Source of the DNA: Sequoia sempervirens
Taxonomy: Eukaryota > Streptophyta > Pinopsida > Cupressales > Cupressaceae
Direction: 5' to 3'
NCBI GenBank assembly: GCA_007258455.2
Contig: VDFB02358134.1
Span: forward strand, 208,676,407-208,740,406
DNA length: 64,000 bases
Shown here: positions 1 to 11,958 of the stretch, piece after piece
Layout: every line of letters begins with the position of its first letter
Position numbering within the stretch: position 1 is the first letter of the stretch
Program-made: the position numbers and the translations under genes
The notes under the pieces: generated by a model
What the model saw: the letters and a program-made list of their open reading frames with translations, nothing else
The model's database searches: none
Told to the model about the DNA's origin: nothing

Positions 1-2506
1 TAAAATAACTGCTACTCATGGCCTTAGGATTTGAAAAGTCTAGGTTTTTATTTTGAAACCCCTCCTTGAAGTTATTGTATGTTTTGGGTGCTTTTGTCTC
101 TTGCTAAAATAGTCCACACTTTTAATGATCTACACCTGACACAGAAGAAACTTCATTTTAGGTGTAACCCAATTGACACTGTCGTGACATTTGGAAATGC
201 CCATCTACCTTTGGAATAATGATGATTCACATTTACTTCTTTATCCTATATCTATTCCATTGAATACCATCTCTTGTTTTTCAAAATCTTATGCAATTTT
301 TTGATAAATGAATAATACCATTTTTGATGCATTGAGGACTAATGACAAGATCTAAAGGACATTTGTATAACACCCTTATGTACCATTAAATATGAACTTC
401 ACTGAACTCATAGGTTGCCATGTAACTATAGAAAATGCAAGATTTTTATATGGTTCTTAACCCTTGAAAGGCTTCATGTCACTCACCTCAATTCAGCTCC
501 AAAGATCTTATTATCTCTTTGATTGGACTACTACATTGGGTCTATGGGACCTCCACTTGCATTGATATTTGAGAAAGGTTTTAAAGCATTCATTGAAATA
601 ATGAATTCCTGATTTCTCTTTCCTTTCTCTCATTGTGTTGTCCACAACATAAACATTATGACAATGGTTGTCGTCTCTTATTGTGACTCCATTTAACAAG
701 TTCTTTTTATTCATAACAGTGATGACCATATAGGGTATGTGTAGGATCATCATGGAAAAAATAGGCCCTTAAGTGGCAAAAAATTCAAAAAAATCAGAGC
801 TAGGTAACTTGACATAAAAATTTGAATAAGTTATCTATATTATTTCAAAAATATGTAAGAATAGAATCTATAGAAAATTGGATTTATTTTCTAAACTACT
901 AGGATTATTTAAAAACAAAAAGAATATATTTGGTGAAAATTTGAAATTCCAATGTAGTAGTACTTAAATTTCAGGGAAAAAATAAGAAGTAGGTGTCTTT
1001 CTGACCACCCTAACCACAATAAAATGATAATATTTTTTTATAATATTTTATATATAAGTAGAGGACTCATCTCCCGATGTGATGCATATTTTTTTGTAAT
1101 TTTTTTCCAAGTAAATAATTAATTATGATTTTTTTAGTAAAATTTTTGAAAAATATGAAAACTCGTATGTCTGACCACCTTAGCTTGGACAAAACTTCAT
1201 GAAATTCATTTTGTTTTTTTAATCCTATAGTATGCAGAGCATAGAATGTGACACATATTTTTTATTCAAAAAATGTGATATTGTTTTAAAGCTATAGATT
1301 TATTTCAATCAACCTATCAATCAGGACTTTAGTCATAATTCAAATAGAAAATGAATAATAATTATTTATTTAATTCAAAGTAAAGCATAATTTATATTGG
1401 TGGAAAGATGAGAATCTCCTTTAAAAACCCTTTTCATTTCATCAATTTTGGGTAAAAAAATGGTCATCAGTCACATACCCTACACATACCCATAATATTG
1501 CCACTTTTTGGCCCATCATGATCCTGCACATACCCTATAAGCTATTGGTACTTAGATTTTGTATTAATATTTAGCTTCTCATGTTTAACCTTACACCATT
1601 GGTTTTGGCATCAGGCTTGTATTGGAGCCTTTATTTGTGTAGATGCCTACCAAATCATTGTCAAGAGTAAATACACTTGCTTTGAATGTGGATAAGTAGC
1701 TACTTTTCTCTTTGCTGCCCCATCACATCAAAATGACTTATATCATGGTACAATGAAGATTTCCATCATGGTTGTTTGTATCTTTCATATATGAATTTAT
1801 ACTCTTACCCTTTTTAGAAACTGAAAGGAAAACATGTTGGGCTCAACCCTTGTGGGAGCCCATTTTTTCCACCACATGTTTTGATGCCAAACAAGATGAA
1901 TCATGTAATGATAATGAACTTTGACCTACACAGTGAACAAACAAGTTAGATAAAACAATGAAGCTAAAAGTTCATGTGATGACTTGAATTTTTGGCTCTC
2001 TTGTATACATGTGATAAATGCCCAACTAATTTAATGCATCATAGATGTTTTTTATATTTTGTTGATGAAATACATGATGATAGTTTGTATCTTGATCTCT
2101 AACCAAATCATTTCCATCTTCTGGAGGAACATCTGAAAATAAAGAGGATCAACATTAGGATCTGCCACTTAGGCAATGATGGATGCATCTCTTTTCATAT
2201 GCTTATTTTTATTTCTTATCTTTAGATGTATAACTTCAAATTATGATGTTTTAGATTAGTCATTCCCATGGATTGTGTTGGACATTTGAGCCTATCTCTT
2301 TGTAAAATAAATAAGGACATCAATACTGTGCAAATTTGTGTAATTTTCTATTGTAAAGAACATTTGCACAATAAAAATGAACTTCATTTGAAAGCATCCT
2401 TTGTGCAATGACAAAAATTTAGTATAAATTGTATGTACCTTTCACTTTTGATGCAATCAACTATTTCAGCTCTACCAAATTGATTTGTAAGTGAAATTTG
2501 GTAACA
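1..2506 (-). repeat. 3' LTR of element D (partial, runs off left edge)
   Basis: This stretch aligns along its length with about 44150-45872 of the right LTR, including the stretch on type-like wording near 160 and 44310 and the terminal GGTAACA at 2500-2506. In the element's orientation the LTR begins at 2506 with TGTTACC. It is about 780 bases longer than the matching right segment because of the MITE-like insertion at 733-1535. Short ORFs here are not supported as genes. Confidence 0.75.
733..1535. mobile_element. MITE-like DNA transposon inserted in the D 3' LTR
   Basis: The right LTR of D reads continuously at 44871-44890, while the left LTR is split by about 800 bases at the same place. 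The insert starts GGGTATGTGTAGGATCATCA and ends with a near-perfect inverted copy (complement GGGTATGTGCAGGATCATGA), so it has terminal inverted repeats of about 40 bases with a few mismatches and a small indel. TATA flanks both sides (729-732 and 1536-1539) and occurs once in the empty site. No transposase ORF is present, so it is non-autonomous. The superfamily is unclear: the duplication could be read as TATA, or as a shorter TA-type duplication. Confidence 0.75.
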
Positions 2507-2973
2507 CTTCTAGTGATTTTTGTTGAATGCTTGCCTGCTAGGCATATTGGATCAACAACCTTAAACAATCCATTGGGCATGGAGTTAAATTCTACCCCTC
2601 ATAAACTCAAAAAACAATTGTAACTCAACCGCTAAAACCTCAATAGTAGCATAAGCCAAAACAAAATCAAACAACCATGGCTTTGTTTAGGACAAGTCCA
2701 TCAAACATGCATATGAGCACTTATTGGAAAAAAAAACTTAAGTAAAATGAAAATGTTCCTAGAGCACTTATTAACTATAAACACTACCCTACCCTACACT
2801 AACCAACATTGGTAGTGTTTAGACAAAGCCATTAACTAGTATTGGGAAATAATTTCCCTTGTTTATCTAGTGAATCTGCCTTCTATGCTTGTAAGCAACC
2901 AACAATGGGTTTGGAAAAGGTGGCTATCGAATAAATTTATGTGATGTCTTTCCAAGAAAAACAACAAAAACAC
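2507..2973 (-). other. D 3' internal region before the LTR
   Basis: No coding sequence is seen. The part nearest the LTR (about 2507-2560) resembles 34660-34715 of element A (in the element's direction both read GCAGG-AAGCATT-AACAAAAAT before TGTTACC). This supports the LTR boundary and the A-D relationship. I see no long purine run directly against the LTR. Confidence 0.5.
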
Positions 2974-4453
2974 ATACCTGCTTGCTTTGAATGATAATAT
3001 AGTTGTTTTGGGGTGGATAAATCAACTAGTTTTCCTCTTCCTACTACTCATCCTCATACCTTGCAATAGGATTAATAGGTGATGGATTCTCCTAGCTTCT
3101 TTCCAACTAGATTAGATTTCGAATTGGACATCCTCTTGATAAACCAATGTGCAAAGAATCAATGTTGATTTTTTGTTTGGATTTTGTTGCCTTCTCAACT
3201 TCAATATGAATTATGGAATGATTAGGGGGGTCTAAAAACATACCCAAATTGAAGTTATCTAACTTTTGCTCCTATTCTTGTGTGAATGTATCATCAAGGA
3301 ACTCATTCAAAACCACCTCTTGAAATTTAGCCTCTTCTTCCAAAGGCTTTAGCTACATACTTTCCTTGTTGTCCTCAAATTGATTAGTTTCTTCCTGTTC
3401 AAATGAAAATAGGGAATATTTAGAAACCTATTTTTCTTTGTTTTCCTCATCATTCACTTGGTCATCATGAGAATTCAATGGAGTGGAAAGCTCTCTACAA
3501 GTTAAACAACTAGGATCCTAACAATCAAGCATTGAGTTGTCTTGAAAATATTAATCTTCTTCAGTTAGTTTACTTGATTATTCTTCAAGGTAAGTTGCCT
3601 TCAATGTATCCATGTTAGATTCTCCTTTATAGTACAAAGGGAGTTCTAAAAACAAAATAGATGTTTCAAATCCATGGAGAACATGATCTTCTTTGGAGAT
3701 AGGGCTCTTTTCTATTGACAAATGTTTTAGACCTTCCTCATCACTATACCAGCTAGATACCTCAAAATGGTTGTCAGTATTCTATTGTTCAAGTTGATCT
3801 TCATCCTCTTTATAAACCTACAACACATCATGTTCCATAATGTTTGCTTGTTGCTCCAAATCAGCTAGTAAGATGAGCATTTGTATGTTTTCTTCATTAC
3901 CATCATCAAAATTAAGCAATTAATCAAACAAAGAAATTGAATCCTCCTCTTCATGTTGTTCCTTATCCAATGAACAAACCTTCTTTACACATGCATCATT
4001 CCTATATTTAGCTGAGAAGATGACACAATCATTATTAACTTCTTGCTTTATATCCTACTTCTCTTGATCTACAACCTCATTTACCTCTTGTAACAAGTCT
4101 GATCTATCAAATTTTTGCTTTAAATCCTACTACTCTAGCTTGCTATGTTCATTGTAATAAGTCTTTGGAGATACAATAGGATCAACTAGATAAACTTGTG
4201 GAGTTTCTTGGGATGTTAGAGGAAAAATAGGCTCTTGAAGAAGCTTCTCTTGAGGGATTGTAGACTGAACCTAGTCAAGAATAGGTTAATCTTGTATGAA
4301 GCATAGTGTATTGATCAGAATTCCTTTTCCAAAAAATGGTTTTAGAAAGGCAATAGTTGGGTTAGCTTCTTTCTTAAGTACAATTTTTCTAATGAAGAAG
4401 GGGTTGATTATGATTTTTATGTAGAGTAGGGCTAATATATTATAAAAAAACAA
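2974..4453 (-). pseudogene. Decayed acidic ORF of element D, function unknown
   Basis: Read on the minus strand from 4453, a single frame stays recognisably protein-like for about 490 codons and is broken only by single stop codons (I count about 15 TAG, 4 TAA, no TGA). It opens with a hydrophobic stretch rich in F, I and L, then becomes strongly acidic and Gln-rich, with many E, D and N residues and no zinc knuckle, protease, RT or integrase motif. The frame runs to a good plant splice-donor match, CAG followed by GTATGT, at 2974-2981. I do not recognise the family. It occupies the place where gag-pol would be, so it may be a D-specific ORF1-like protein or a captured host fragment. The part upstream of the C insertion is at 41606-42054. 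Confidence 0.5.
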
Positions 4454-5767
4454 TGATTTTAACACATTAGGGAAATGAATTTAGAATCCATCCTGGTAGG
4501 AACCCTTCCAAACTCAACACTTCCACAATGGAACATGCTCCTCAAAGGCCACAAAGCCCACATAAAGCATCAATGCCCCAAACCCTCTACTCAACACTTG
4601 AAGAACCTCAAAAAATGTGGAAAAAACATATGCAAACCAACAATGGCTCTCAAGAAACTTGGACTCTCAACCTACTTAGTATTCCTTCACAAACTACCCC
4701 TTTTTTTGTAGTAGCCTTTCAAAACTGGTTTTTCAAGCATAAATTTCAAGGAAAGCATGACCTTCAAAATGTAAGAATAGTTACATATACCATTTTGGCC
4801 ATTTAAAAACATACCTTAAAATCAAATAGGGAAGGTTTGTACAGAATCCTTCAAAACTTGACTATCCTACTTCTCTAGTAGCCTAATTAGACAAGTATGC
4901 GGGTGTAGATGGGTTATATGCTTCAATGGTACTCAACCCTAGTTACAAACTCTCAAAAATGTCACATTTAACCCCAATAATATTTTCCCATCACATAATT
5001 AACTTTTCCCAAAGGATTTTCAACAAATACCCCAAGTCCCTAGGGTGTGAATGCCAAAACATGACCTGGTACAACAATCTATCCTTTTGTTTCTCCTCCT
5101 CACGTGTGAATCAGGTATCAAAACCTTGTAGAACATTAGAACACCTTGAAATAGAATTATGTGCAAGATTTCAGGGTCCTATCATGGAGGGAACTCTGAA
5201 AAATGAATTTTGTTTGCCCACAAGAACCCTAGGTTGGGTTTCAGACTGACTTCACTAAAGTGCTAATATCTTTTCACAAACTCCATAAAAATTGATCACA
5301 CAAAAACTAAAATGAATTTAAGAGTTCCCTTTACATTTTTAAAACAAATTTTATATTGTACAATGTATTGGAAGTTGGTACAATTTGTTGTAGCATCAAA
5401 AAATGTTCAAAAAATTGTAGAAAACAAGGTTTTTATTTCTCAATCTTCAAATATCCAAAAAACACAACCACAAGGTCAATGATACAAGAACATTTAAGGA
5501 ATTTACATCCATCCACCAATGGTTACAAACCAATTTTCAACCTACAACCATTCATCTTCCAATTTGACAAAAAAAATGTAAAAGTTGTTTTTGCAACATT
5601 ATGCAACTTTACAATATTTTGTGCAACTAGACTCTAATTCACCCTTAAGCACTCAAACTAGACCTAAACAAACATAAAATTTTCTTCTTAGAACTTATTA
5701 CATGAAATAATTACAAAACAAAAACAATTTACTAACTTTAACCTCTTGGACCTATGGTGCCCCCGCA
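4454..5767 (-). repeat. 3' LTR of element C
   Basis: Aligns over its full length with 40281-41605, for example GGTAGGAACCCTTCCAAACT at 4495 against the near-identical stretch at 40323, and the shared end TATGGTGCCCC before GCA. Divergence is clearly higher than between the LTRs of B. The small ORFs on either strand are not conserved between the two copies and are not called. Confidence 0.7.
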
Positions 5768-6570
5768 CCCTATTCTTGGGGAAGAAAAGATTCAAGCTCC
5801 ACTTGAATGGAGGGTAGCAACATGAGAACCATGCTTGAAATCTCTGGTCTGATGTCCTTGAATCCCTACATATTATTATTTAAATAGTCCCATGCTTGCT
5901 TCATCTTCACTTTAGGTTTCTTGAACACTTGGCTAAGATATTTTAACTTTTTCTATATAAGCATGTCCCCCATCTGTACCTCTACCTTATAACTAATCAT
6001 TTTTTCCTTGATGGATGTCATGTATGCCAATAGTTCCTTGCTCTCTTTCAATGGATTGTTTCATTTTCACCTTAGGTTTCTCACCTTGCAATTCCTCAAT
6101 CTCATCAAAAGCACTTTGTCTTCTCTCTTTGTCTCTAACCATCATGTCGTCAAGTGTGGATTCTTGATCAATGTTACTACCCTCTCCTAAAAGAACTAAA
6201 TCATAGCTAACCTTAGTACCTTCAACATTACACTTCACTGACACCTACAACTCTCTTTTGCTTCTCCACTTGTATTGGATGCTTATTTATTTTTCCATCT
6301 TACATCTGCAACTTAGTTTGATCATTATGCTTCTCTATATTTCCTTTCCCCCTCAAACATTGCTTTCTTAACTTTGCAATCTCATTCACTAAAATCCTCT
6401 TTCCTTTTCCTTTTGCATCAAAATTTCTTTCACTTACAACCTCCCAAACAAGTGCACCATTTTTGTTTACACCATCCCTTTCTTTAGACACATCACATTC
6501 TTCATTTTGTTTGTCATAGGCTACTGTGTATGATAGACCAACCCCTAGTACAAAAGCCATTTAGTGACTA
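5768..6570 (-). pseudogene. Unidentified C internal remnant
   Basis: Two short minus-strand open stretches (6300-6560 and 5993-6244, in different frames) encode Lys/Glu-rich, probably helical peptides with no motif I can name. They lie between the RT scrap and the 3' LTR, where the rest of pol should be, so they are either heavily altered pol, a filler sequence or another insertion. 5768-5992 shows nothing further. Confidence 0.3.
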
Positions 6571-6683
6571 GCACCTCTCCTTGGAAGCATGATGTCAAAA
6601 AAATTATCAACCACTATGTCTAAATGATCTTTCAATACATCCTGAACTTCCCAAGGAAACTCTTCAATGCTTGTTCATGTTAT
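6571..6683 (-). pseudogene. N-terminal fragment of C reverse transcriptase region
   Basis: On the minus strand, directly continuing across the A insertion from 39515, the translation resembles the lead-in to gypsy RT: a ...P-E-V-Q-V-L-...-D-...-L-P-R-R...H pattern like the PxEVQ...LPPRR...DH segment that precedes the RT fingers. A stop follows and the RT core does not appear. The protease that should come before it is absent. Confidence 0.5.
6679..6683. repeat. Target-site duplication of A (left), GTTAT
   Basis: GTTAT directly precedes the A 5' LTR and recurs at 39515-39519 directly after the 3' LTR. Confidence 0.9.
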
Positions 6684-9600
6684 TGTTACCAATTTTTCAC
6701 TATAGCTCAATTGGTGGAGCTAGATTAAACATTGTTATATCTTAAAGTGAAATTGTAGTTATTTATGCTTTATGCTTAAGTGTTGTTTGCACTTTGTTCA
6801 TTATTCATCAAGTGACAGTTATGCTTTGAAAAGAGGAAACAAAGTTTTGAGAGATTGTGTTTCAATGTTACACAATTAAATGAAGTACAAAATTGAGCAT
6901 ACAATAATAAAGCATTTCAGATTGCTTTTATTTTTTTTATGAACTAATTCATATTTACAGAGCTTCATTTGATTGCGAAAATTCAAATAATAATACAACA
7001 TTGCATCGAGATGCATTTTATTTTCTAAATGAAAAGCATAGGATTGAAATCAAATATCCACACAAGTCATGGATGCAATTGTTACAGTGCATCACTAGTA
7101 TCACACTACATTATGGAAGATGCATTAAAAGAAGAAATAACATAACAACATAATCATCATTGCCTAATTGGTTGATGGTCGATGTTGAAGTGGTGCACCT
7201 TTTGTCTTCTCCAAGCTCTGTTGACCTATGGGAAGGAAGAGAGGGATGTCAAAGGCTCCAACTATGAAGATACCTATATGAACCATCAACAATAATGCAG
7301 CCTGCTACTAATCATACATGAAAAAATCAAGTGAAGTGCAAAGACATAGGCTAAAAAGAAGAAACATCAACATCATCATTCATTATTTTTATGCTAACAT
7401 TGTTTACTTCTTTGTGCGGGTATCGGAAAAATCATGAAGTTGATTATCATTTGAAGACCAAGCATGTGGAGAAAAATAGGCTCCCACAAGGGTAGAGCTC
7501 AGCATGCTGCCCCTTATTCATTACAAGTGGGACAAGATAGTAATTACATCACCATATTCATCAAGAAAAGAAATTATATACAACTGAAAGAGTAAAGAAG
7601 AGTTATCCATCAAGCCATTAAACCAACTGTGCATTCATAACAATCATGTAAATGCTTTCTGAAAGCTACAGGTGAACTGTGAGTTTAATTTCTCAATCAT
7701 TTAACTAAGTACATTTGTCTCAAAGCATTGTTGTATGGTTTATGTTCTCTTGCCACAATATTATTTGTTAATCATGTTCATAATGTCATGCAAGTTTCAG
7801 TTCAATAGTGTTCTTTTTCTCAATCAAGGATAGTGAAAGGCATACATAATGCCTCAACGAAGAGAATTGTTTCAATTTTTCATCTCAGAAGAGAACAAGT
7901 ACACAGAACAATTTATTAAATGGAGCATAAAAATGCATGAAGAGTGCTAGATAAGAAATAGGGACATCTAATCAATGCAGGAATAGTTAAGTCATCTATT
8001 AAGAAGTGAAGCAATCAACTTGCTTGTAAGTTCAACATTCATTGTTCAAATGGGTTAGACACAATCTTTTGGCTAATAGTAGAATGGAATAGTCCAAAGC
8101 TATATTGTTTTTAGAGTTTTGTTTCTTTATTTGTCATGTATTTCAAATAAGTGATACAACAAGTAAAAGTGATTTTCAAAATGAAAAGAGGTGATAAAGG
8201 AAATGGCACGAATGAGGATTGTGAGTGCATCAGAGGCAAGGTAAGCAACTATTCTATAGATTCAATCAAAGGATATTTTTGTATTTATGGAGGGCACAAA
8301 ATAACATGATAATGGCATCTATAAGTGCAAATAGAAAAATAGGAAAGACTTTCAAACAAATATAGATATATGGAAATGACTATAAAATGTAATCAAAGTA
8401 CAGGTATAAGAAGGCTTCTAACAAACATTTAGTTTTATCATATTATGGTACCCATGTTAAGGAATAGTGCTGATTTCTCTAAGTTTTTGAATGCACATAT
8501 GTTGAAAATTAAGGAGTTTTTGAATGTAACAGAATTCCATGAAAGGAAATTCAAGTCAAACATCATCTTCTTCCAAAATATTTAGTACCCATGATTGTTT
8601 TTTGCATTAGTACAAAAATAGGTGAATTCCCTTTCATTTTCAGGTATACCCAAATGAGGATTTTTAATAGTAAGGTGAGGAATGCATTTTCTTCAGAAAC
8701 GACAAATATCCATATGGTGGAATTTAATTAGATGTAGGAAATGTAAAAAAAAAAGTAATGGTTCGAGCCTAGTTTTTTTTATAAACATCAAAATATAAAG
8801 ATTTTTGTTGTTCTTTTCATATGCGCACTGTTGGATTGAGATTTACATACAAGAATTTCAATTTTTAGGAAATACATGGGTTTTCATGAATATATAGATG
8901 CTTCACCATTTCAAACCTTACCCACTTGGGAGTTGTGACAGAAATCAAAAAGAGATTGAATAAAATCATGATGGGTCATCTCATTTTTTTTGAAAGAGTA
9001 ATAAAATATACAGTTTTGTTTGTTTCAGAATACCCACATTGGGGTTTCAAATTAAAATAAATAATCTACAACTTTTAGTGACACCCATGAGAGGGTCTTC
9101 AAAGAAACGATAGAATGTCAAGAGTAAGTAGGGTTTCTTCAAAGAAGCAAACGCCCACATCACCTTCTTGTCTCAGAAGCACATTTTCCTCATTTCTACA
9201 AGTACCCATGTGAGGGTTTTAACCAAATGACAAGGTAAATGCATTTTCATCAAAGTAATGAATGCCCACATCAATCCTATGTTTCAGAATGCAAATATAT
9301 TAAAATCCTCTGATGGGTCTAGCTCTAATTGCTTTCAAAGCTCATGATAAGTATATACATATGGAGCAGCCTGTGTAATGGCTAGAAAATTACAAATAGA
9401 ATTCGACAATCCACAGAGAAATAAAGCTTTTACAAGCTTTCTATTTTGAAGAGAAATCCCAATAGGAAAGAAATATGTGGCTATAAAGTAACTTACCATT
9501 CCATTCCCATAGGAGAACACATTGGCTGCGGCTAGAACATTCACAAAAAGCTCCAAACTTAAAAACTTTCACCATGGTGGTAAGAGAAAAACACAAGGAA

Positions 9601-11496
9601 CCCCAAGCTCAAAGCTCAAGCTCCCCCAAAATAAGCAGACAAAGTAAAGAATGCATTAGAGACTATGCCACCCGTGGCCACAAGAACAGAATAAACTTAG
9701 GAGGTAAATCCATACAAGCTATAAACAATAGCTCACCAGGTGTGCAGTTGAGTAGTGGAGTCCACGGAAAAACTTTCACACAGAGCTTCCAGATGTGAGT
9801 TCATGCTTATAAAAAGTGTCCAAGAAAATAAAGTCACAAGTATGTAAAGAGAAATCAGAGACCAAGCATGTACAGGTCGCGACCTTAATGGCCATTCTTG
9901 CTTGTCAAATGAAGTGGAAGAGCCACAATAGTATCAAAAATTAAGCTTACCAATTGAAGAATTCGACCATTTGAAGACAAAGGTAAGGATTTTTAAGCAC
10001 ACAAGCTATAGACTAAGCTCACTCATGGTGGCACCATCCTTTTAGGTAGAGACTGAAGTCTTCAGAGGCGATGATTACAAATGAAATGATTTTTAGGGTT
10101 TGACTTATTTTTGTCTCTTTCCCTAATTCGAGTTTAGGTCGAACATTATGATTGTCTTGAATATTCACATTTGACAATACATTAGTAGAGAAATTCGAAT
10201 TTAGGGTTGTTTTTGCATTGTGAATTAAAAATCTGAAGCTTGATACCTTGAGGGGCCAAATTTCATATTCCTAGGTTGACTTTGTTTAAGTCCTTAGGGC
10301 TTGTGATTTTATATTGACACTCACACTTGTACTTTAGTGAAAATTGAAGATTTGAATATCCTAGTTTTATTGATTTTGTGAGAAATCAATAAGAATTGCA
10401 AGGTAATATCACTCATGACTTAGGGTGTTGTTTTTTAATTGTTTTTGAAGAAATCAATTAAGGTATTGAGAGGTAATATGCCTTGATATTTTTTATGATT
10501 TTTTTAAGAAAAATCAAGCATTGTATTGGAGAAATAAGGTAGTTCTTTTTGCAAGAGATTTAGCAATCTTCAATTACAAAAAATAAAGCAATTGTAAAAT
10601 CTACAAATCTTGTAAAGTAGAGGCATAAAGGAATACTTTATAAATTGTTTTATGATTTCTTGCTATTTTTAGTAGATTGGTGTTGACTTTTTTCTTGGTC
10701 AAATTTGTTATTCTTGCTGGAGAGATAAGGTGTTTCATTTGCTTTAAAAGCAGATTTAGTCTATTTTTAGGAGCTTTTCAGTTTGAGCTTGGAAACAATA
10801 TGTTTTTTTTGCTTTTATACAGACCTTTGAGATAGTTTGTAACCTTTTTCCTTGAGCTTTCTTGGTCAGCTTGGATTAGGGTTTCTTAAGGATTATATCT
10901 TGAAGAAAACTCAATTTTTCTTCTTCTCAGTTCATATTTTAGTTTCTTTCTCTTAACACTTTGGAGCTTGTAAAATTTTTGTACTCAAGTTTTGAGAGTT
11001 TCACTACTTCATCTAATAAAAACAACATTCCTATCTGCAATTTTTGTCTCAATTTGCAGTTTTAGTATGATGTTTATATTGTGATTCTATTTATAGCTCC
11101 TCTTTATGTCCTATTATTGCATATTATTGATGCAGAAAGTTCATTTATTGCAAGTTGCATGTTGTGTTTGAATCTAGACCTTCATGCAAATCAATTTTGC
11201 ACCGGTGTTCATGAGAGATTGTGAATTCATTGTTGTTTTTTTGAAGACTATTTTGTGAGAGAAATATCAAAGTCATTATTAAGTTTTGTGGATCATTTTA
11301 AGTCATAGGTTTTATTTTCAAGTTATCCTTCTATCCCTTTTACCATAAAATACTTAGAATAGGATCTAGCATTTGGAGACCAACTCACTCTGGAGATTCC
11401 TTCTTCGTTTAGATCGCCTGCATCTAAAGAAGGTTTCGATGTGTCATTATATTGTTAAATCTTGTATTCAATAGGGTGCAAATCTAATTGATAATA
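6684..11496 (+). repeat. 5' LTR of element A (4.8 kb)
   Basis: Begins TGTTACCAA and ends TTGATAATA (TTGATAACA in the 3' copy), giving the imperfect terminal inverted repeat TGTTA/TAACA. It aligns end to end with 34716-39514, with roughly 7-8 percent differences over the first 170 bases by eye. No gene is supported inside; short ORFs such as 9574-9798 are shared with the other LTR but shifted by substitutions. A conserved AATAAA at 11015-11020 (39031-39036 in the 3' copy) is a candidate poly(A) signal. Confidence 0.9.
8640..9290 (+). repeat. Diverged subrepeats in the A LTR
   Basis: Variants of ACCCAYATGAGGGTTT recur near 8647, 9031, 9083, 9203, alternating with GCCCACATCA variants near 9153 and 9264. 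Like copies are about 111-122 bases apart. The flanking AATGCATTTTC-TCA-AAG text repeats too. The same series is seen in the 3' LTR (about 36685-37290). Confidence 0.5.
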
Positions 11497-11501
11497 GTTT
11501 T

Positions 11502-11518
11502 TGGCACGCCCAGTGGGA
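11502..11518 (+). other. Primer-binding site of element A
   Basis: TGGCACGCCCAGTGGGA begins five bases after the end of the 5' LTR, the expected place and TGG start for a tRNA-primed site. I cannot name the tRNA with confidence. Element D has a decayed version at 42259-42278. Confidence 0.65.
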
Positions 11519-11958
11519 CTCTGAAAGCTATTTCAGAGAAATTTCAGTGGTTTTTAATTTGTTGTTTAGTGTATGCAACAGATTTTTCAGCCTTTTGGAG
11601 GCTCATTTCAATATACCTGGCGACTCTGGTTCTAATTTTTGCATGCTAGTGCATCCTGTGCATGAGAAAGATACAAACGAGATCAATTTCTACACCCTTC
11701 AAATATTGAGAGTTGTCCCCACCACGAAGAAGAGGCAGAACAACAAGGAGGCTTTTTGAGACACCTACAAGATCGAAGTCAATGCCTCCTATTTTTTAGT
11801 TCCTTGGTTTTATCACTAGGAGTACTGGTTTTGATATCTCAAGCACTGCCAATGGTAGCACCAAGGTGGCACCCGCTCGCACCTTTCAATGGAGGAAATC
11901 AATTAAACATCATTCAATACGATGACATCCCAGTTGTAGCCCTTAGAAGTATGCCATA
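11519..11958 (+). other. 5' leader of element A
   Basis: Untranslated or gag-leading region. The 11756-11986 stretch may include the start of gag in a shifted frame, but no start codon is decisive. Confidence 0.35.

Noticed and set aside
4475..5637. Plus-strand ORFs of 78-107 codons in the left C LTR
   Set aside because: They are not kept open in the partner LTR (40281-41605), and C coding runs on the other strand.
9335..9798. Short ORFs on both strands in the A 5' LTR, with similar ones at 37389-37816
   Set aside because: Similarity is simply LTR identity; substitutions between copies do not favour silent positions by eye, and there is no recognisable family.
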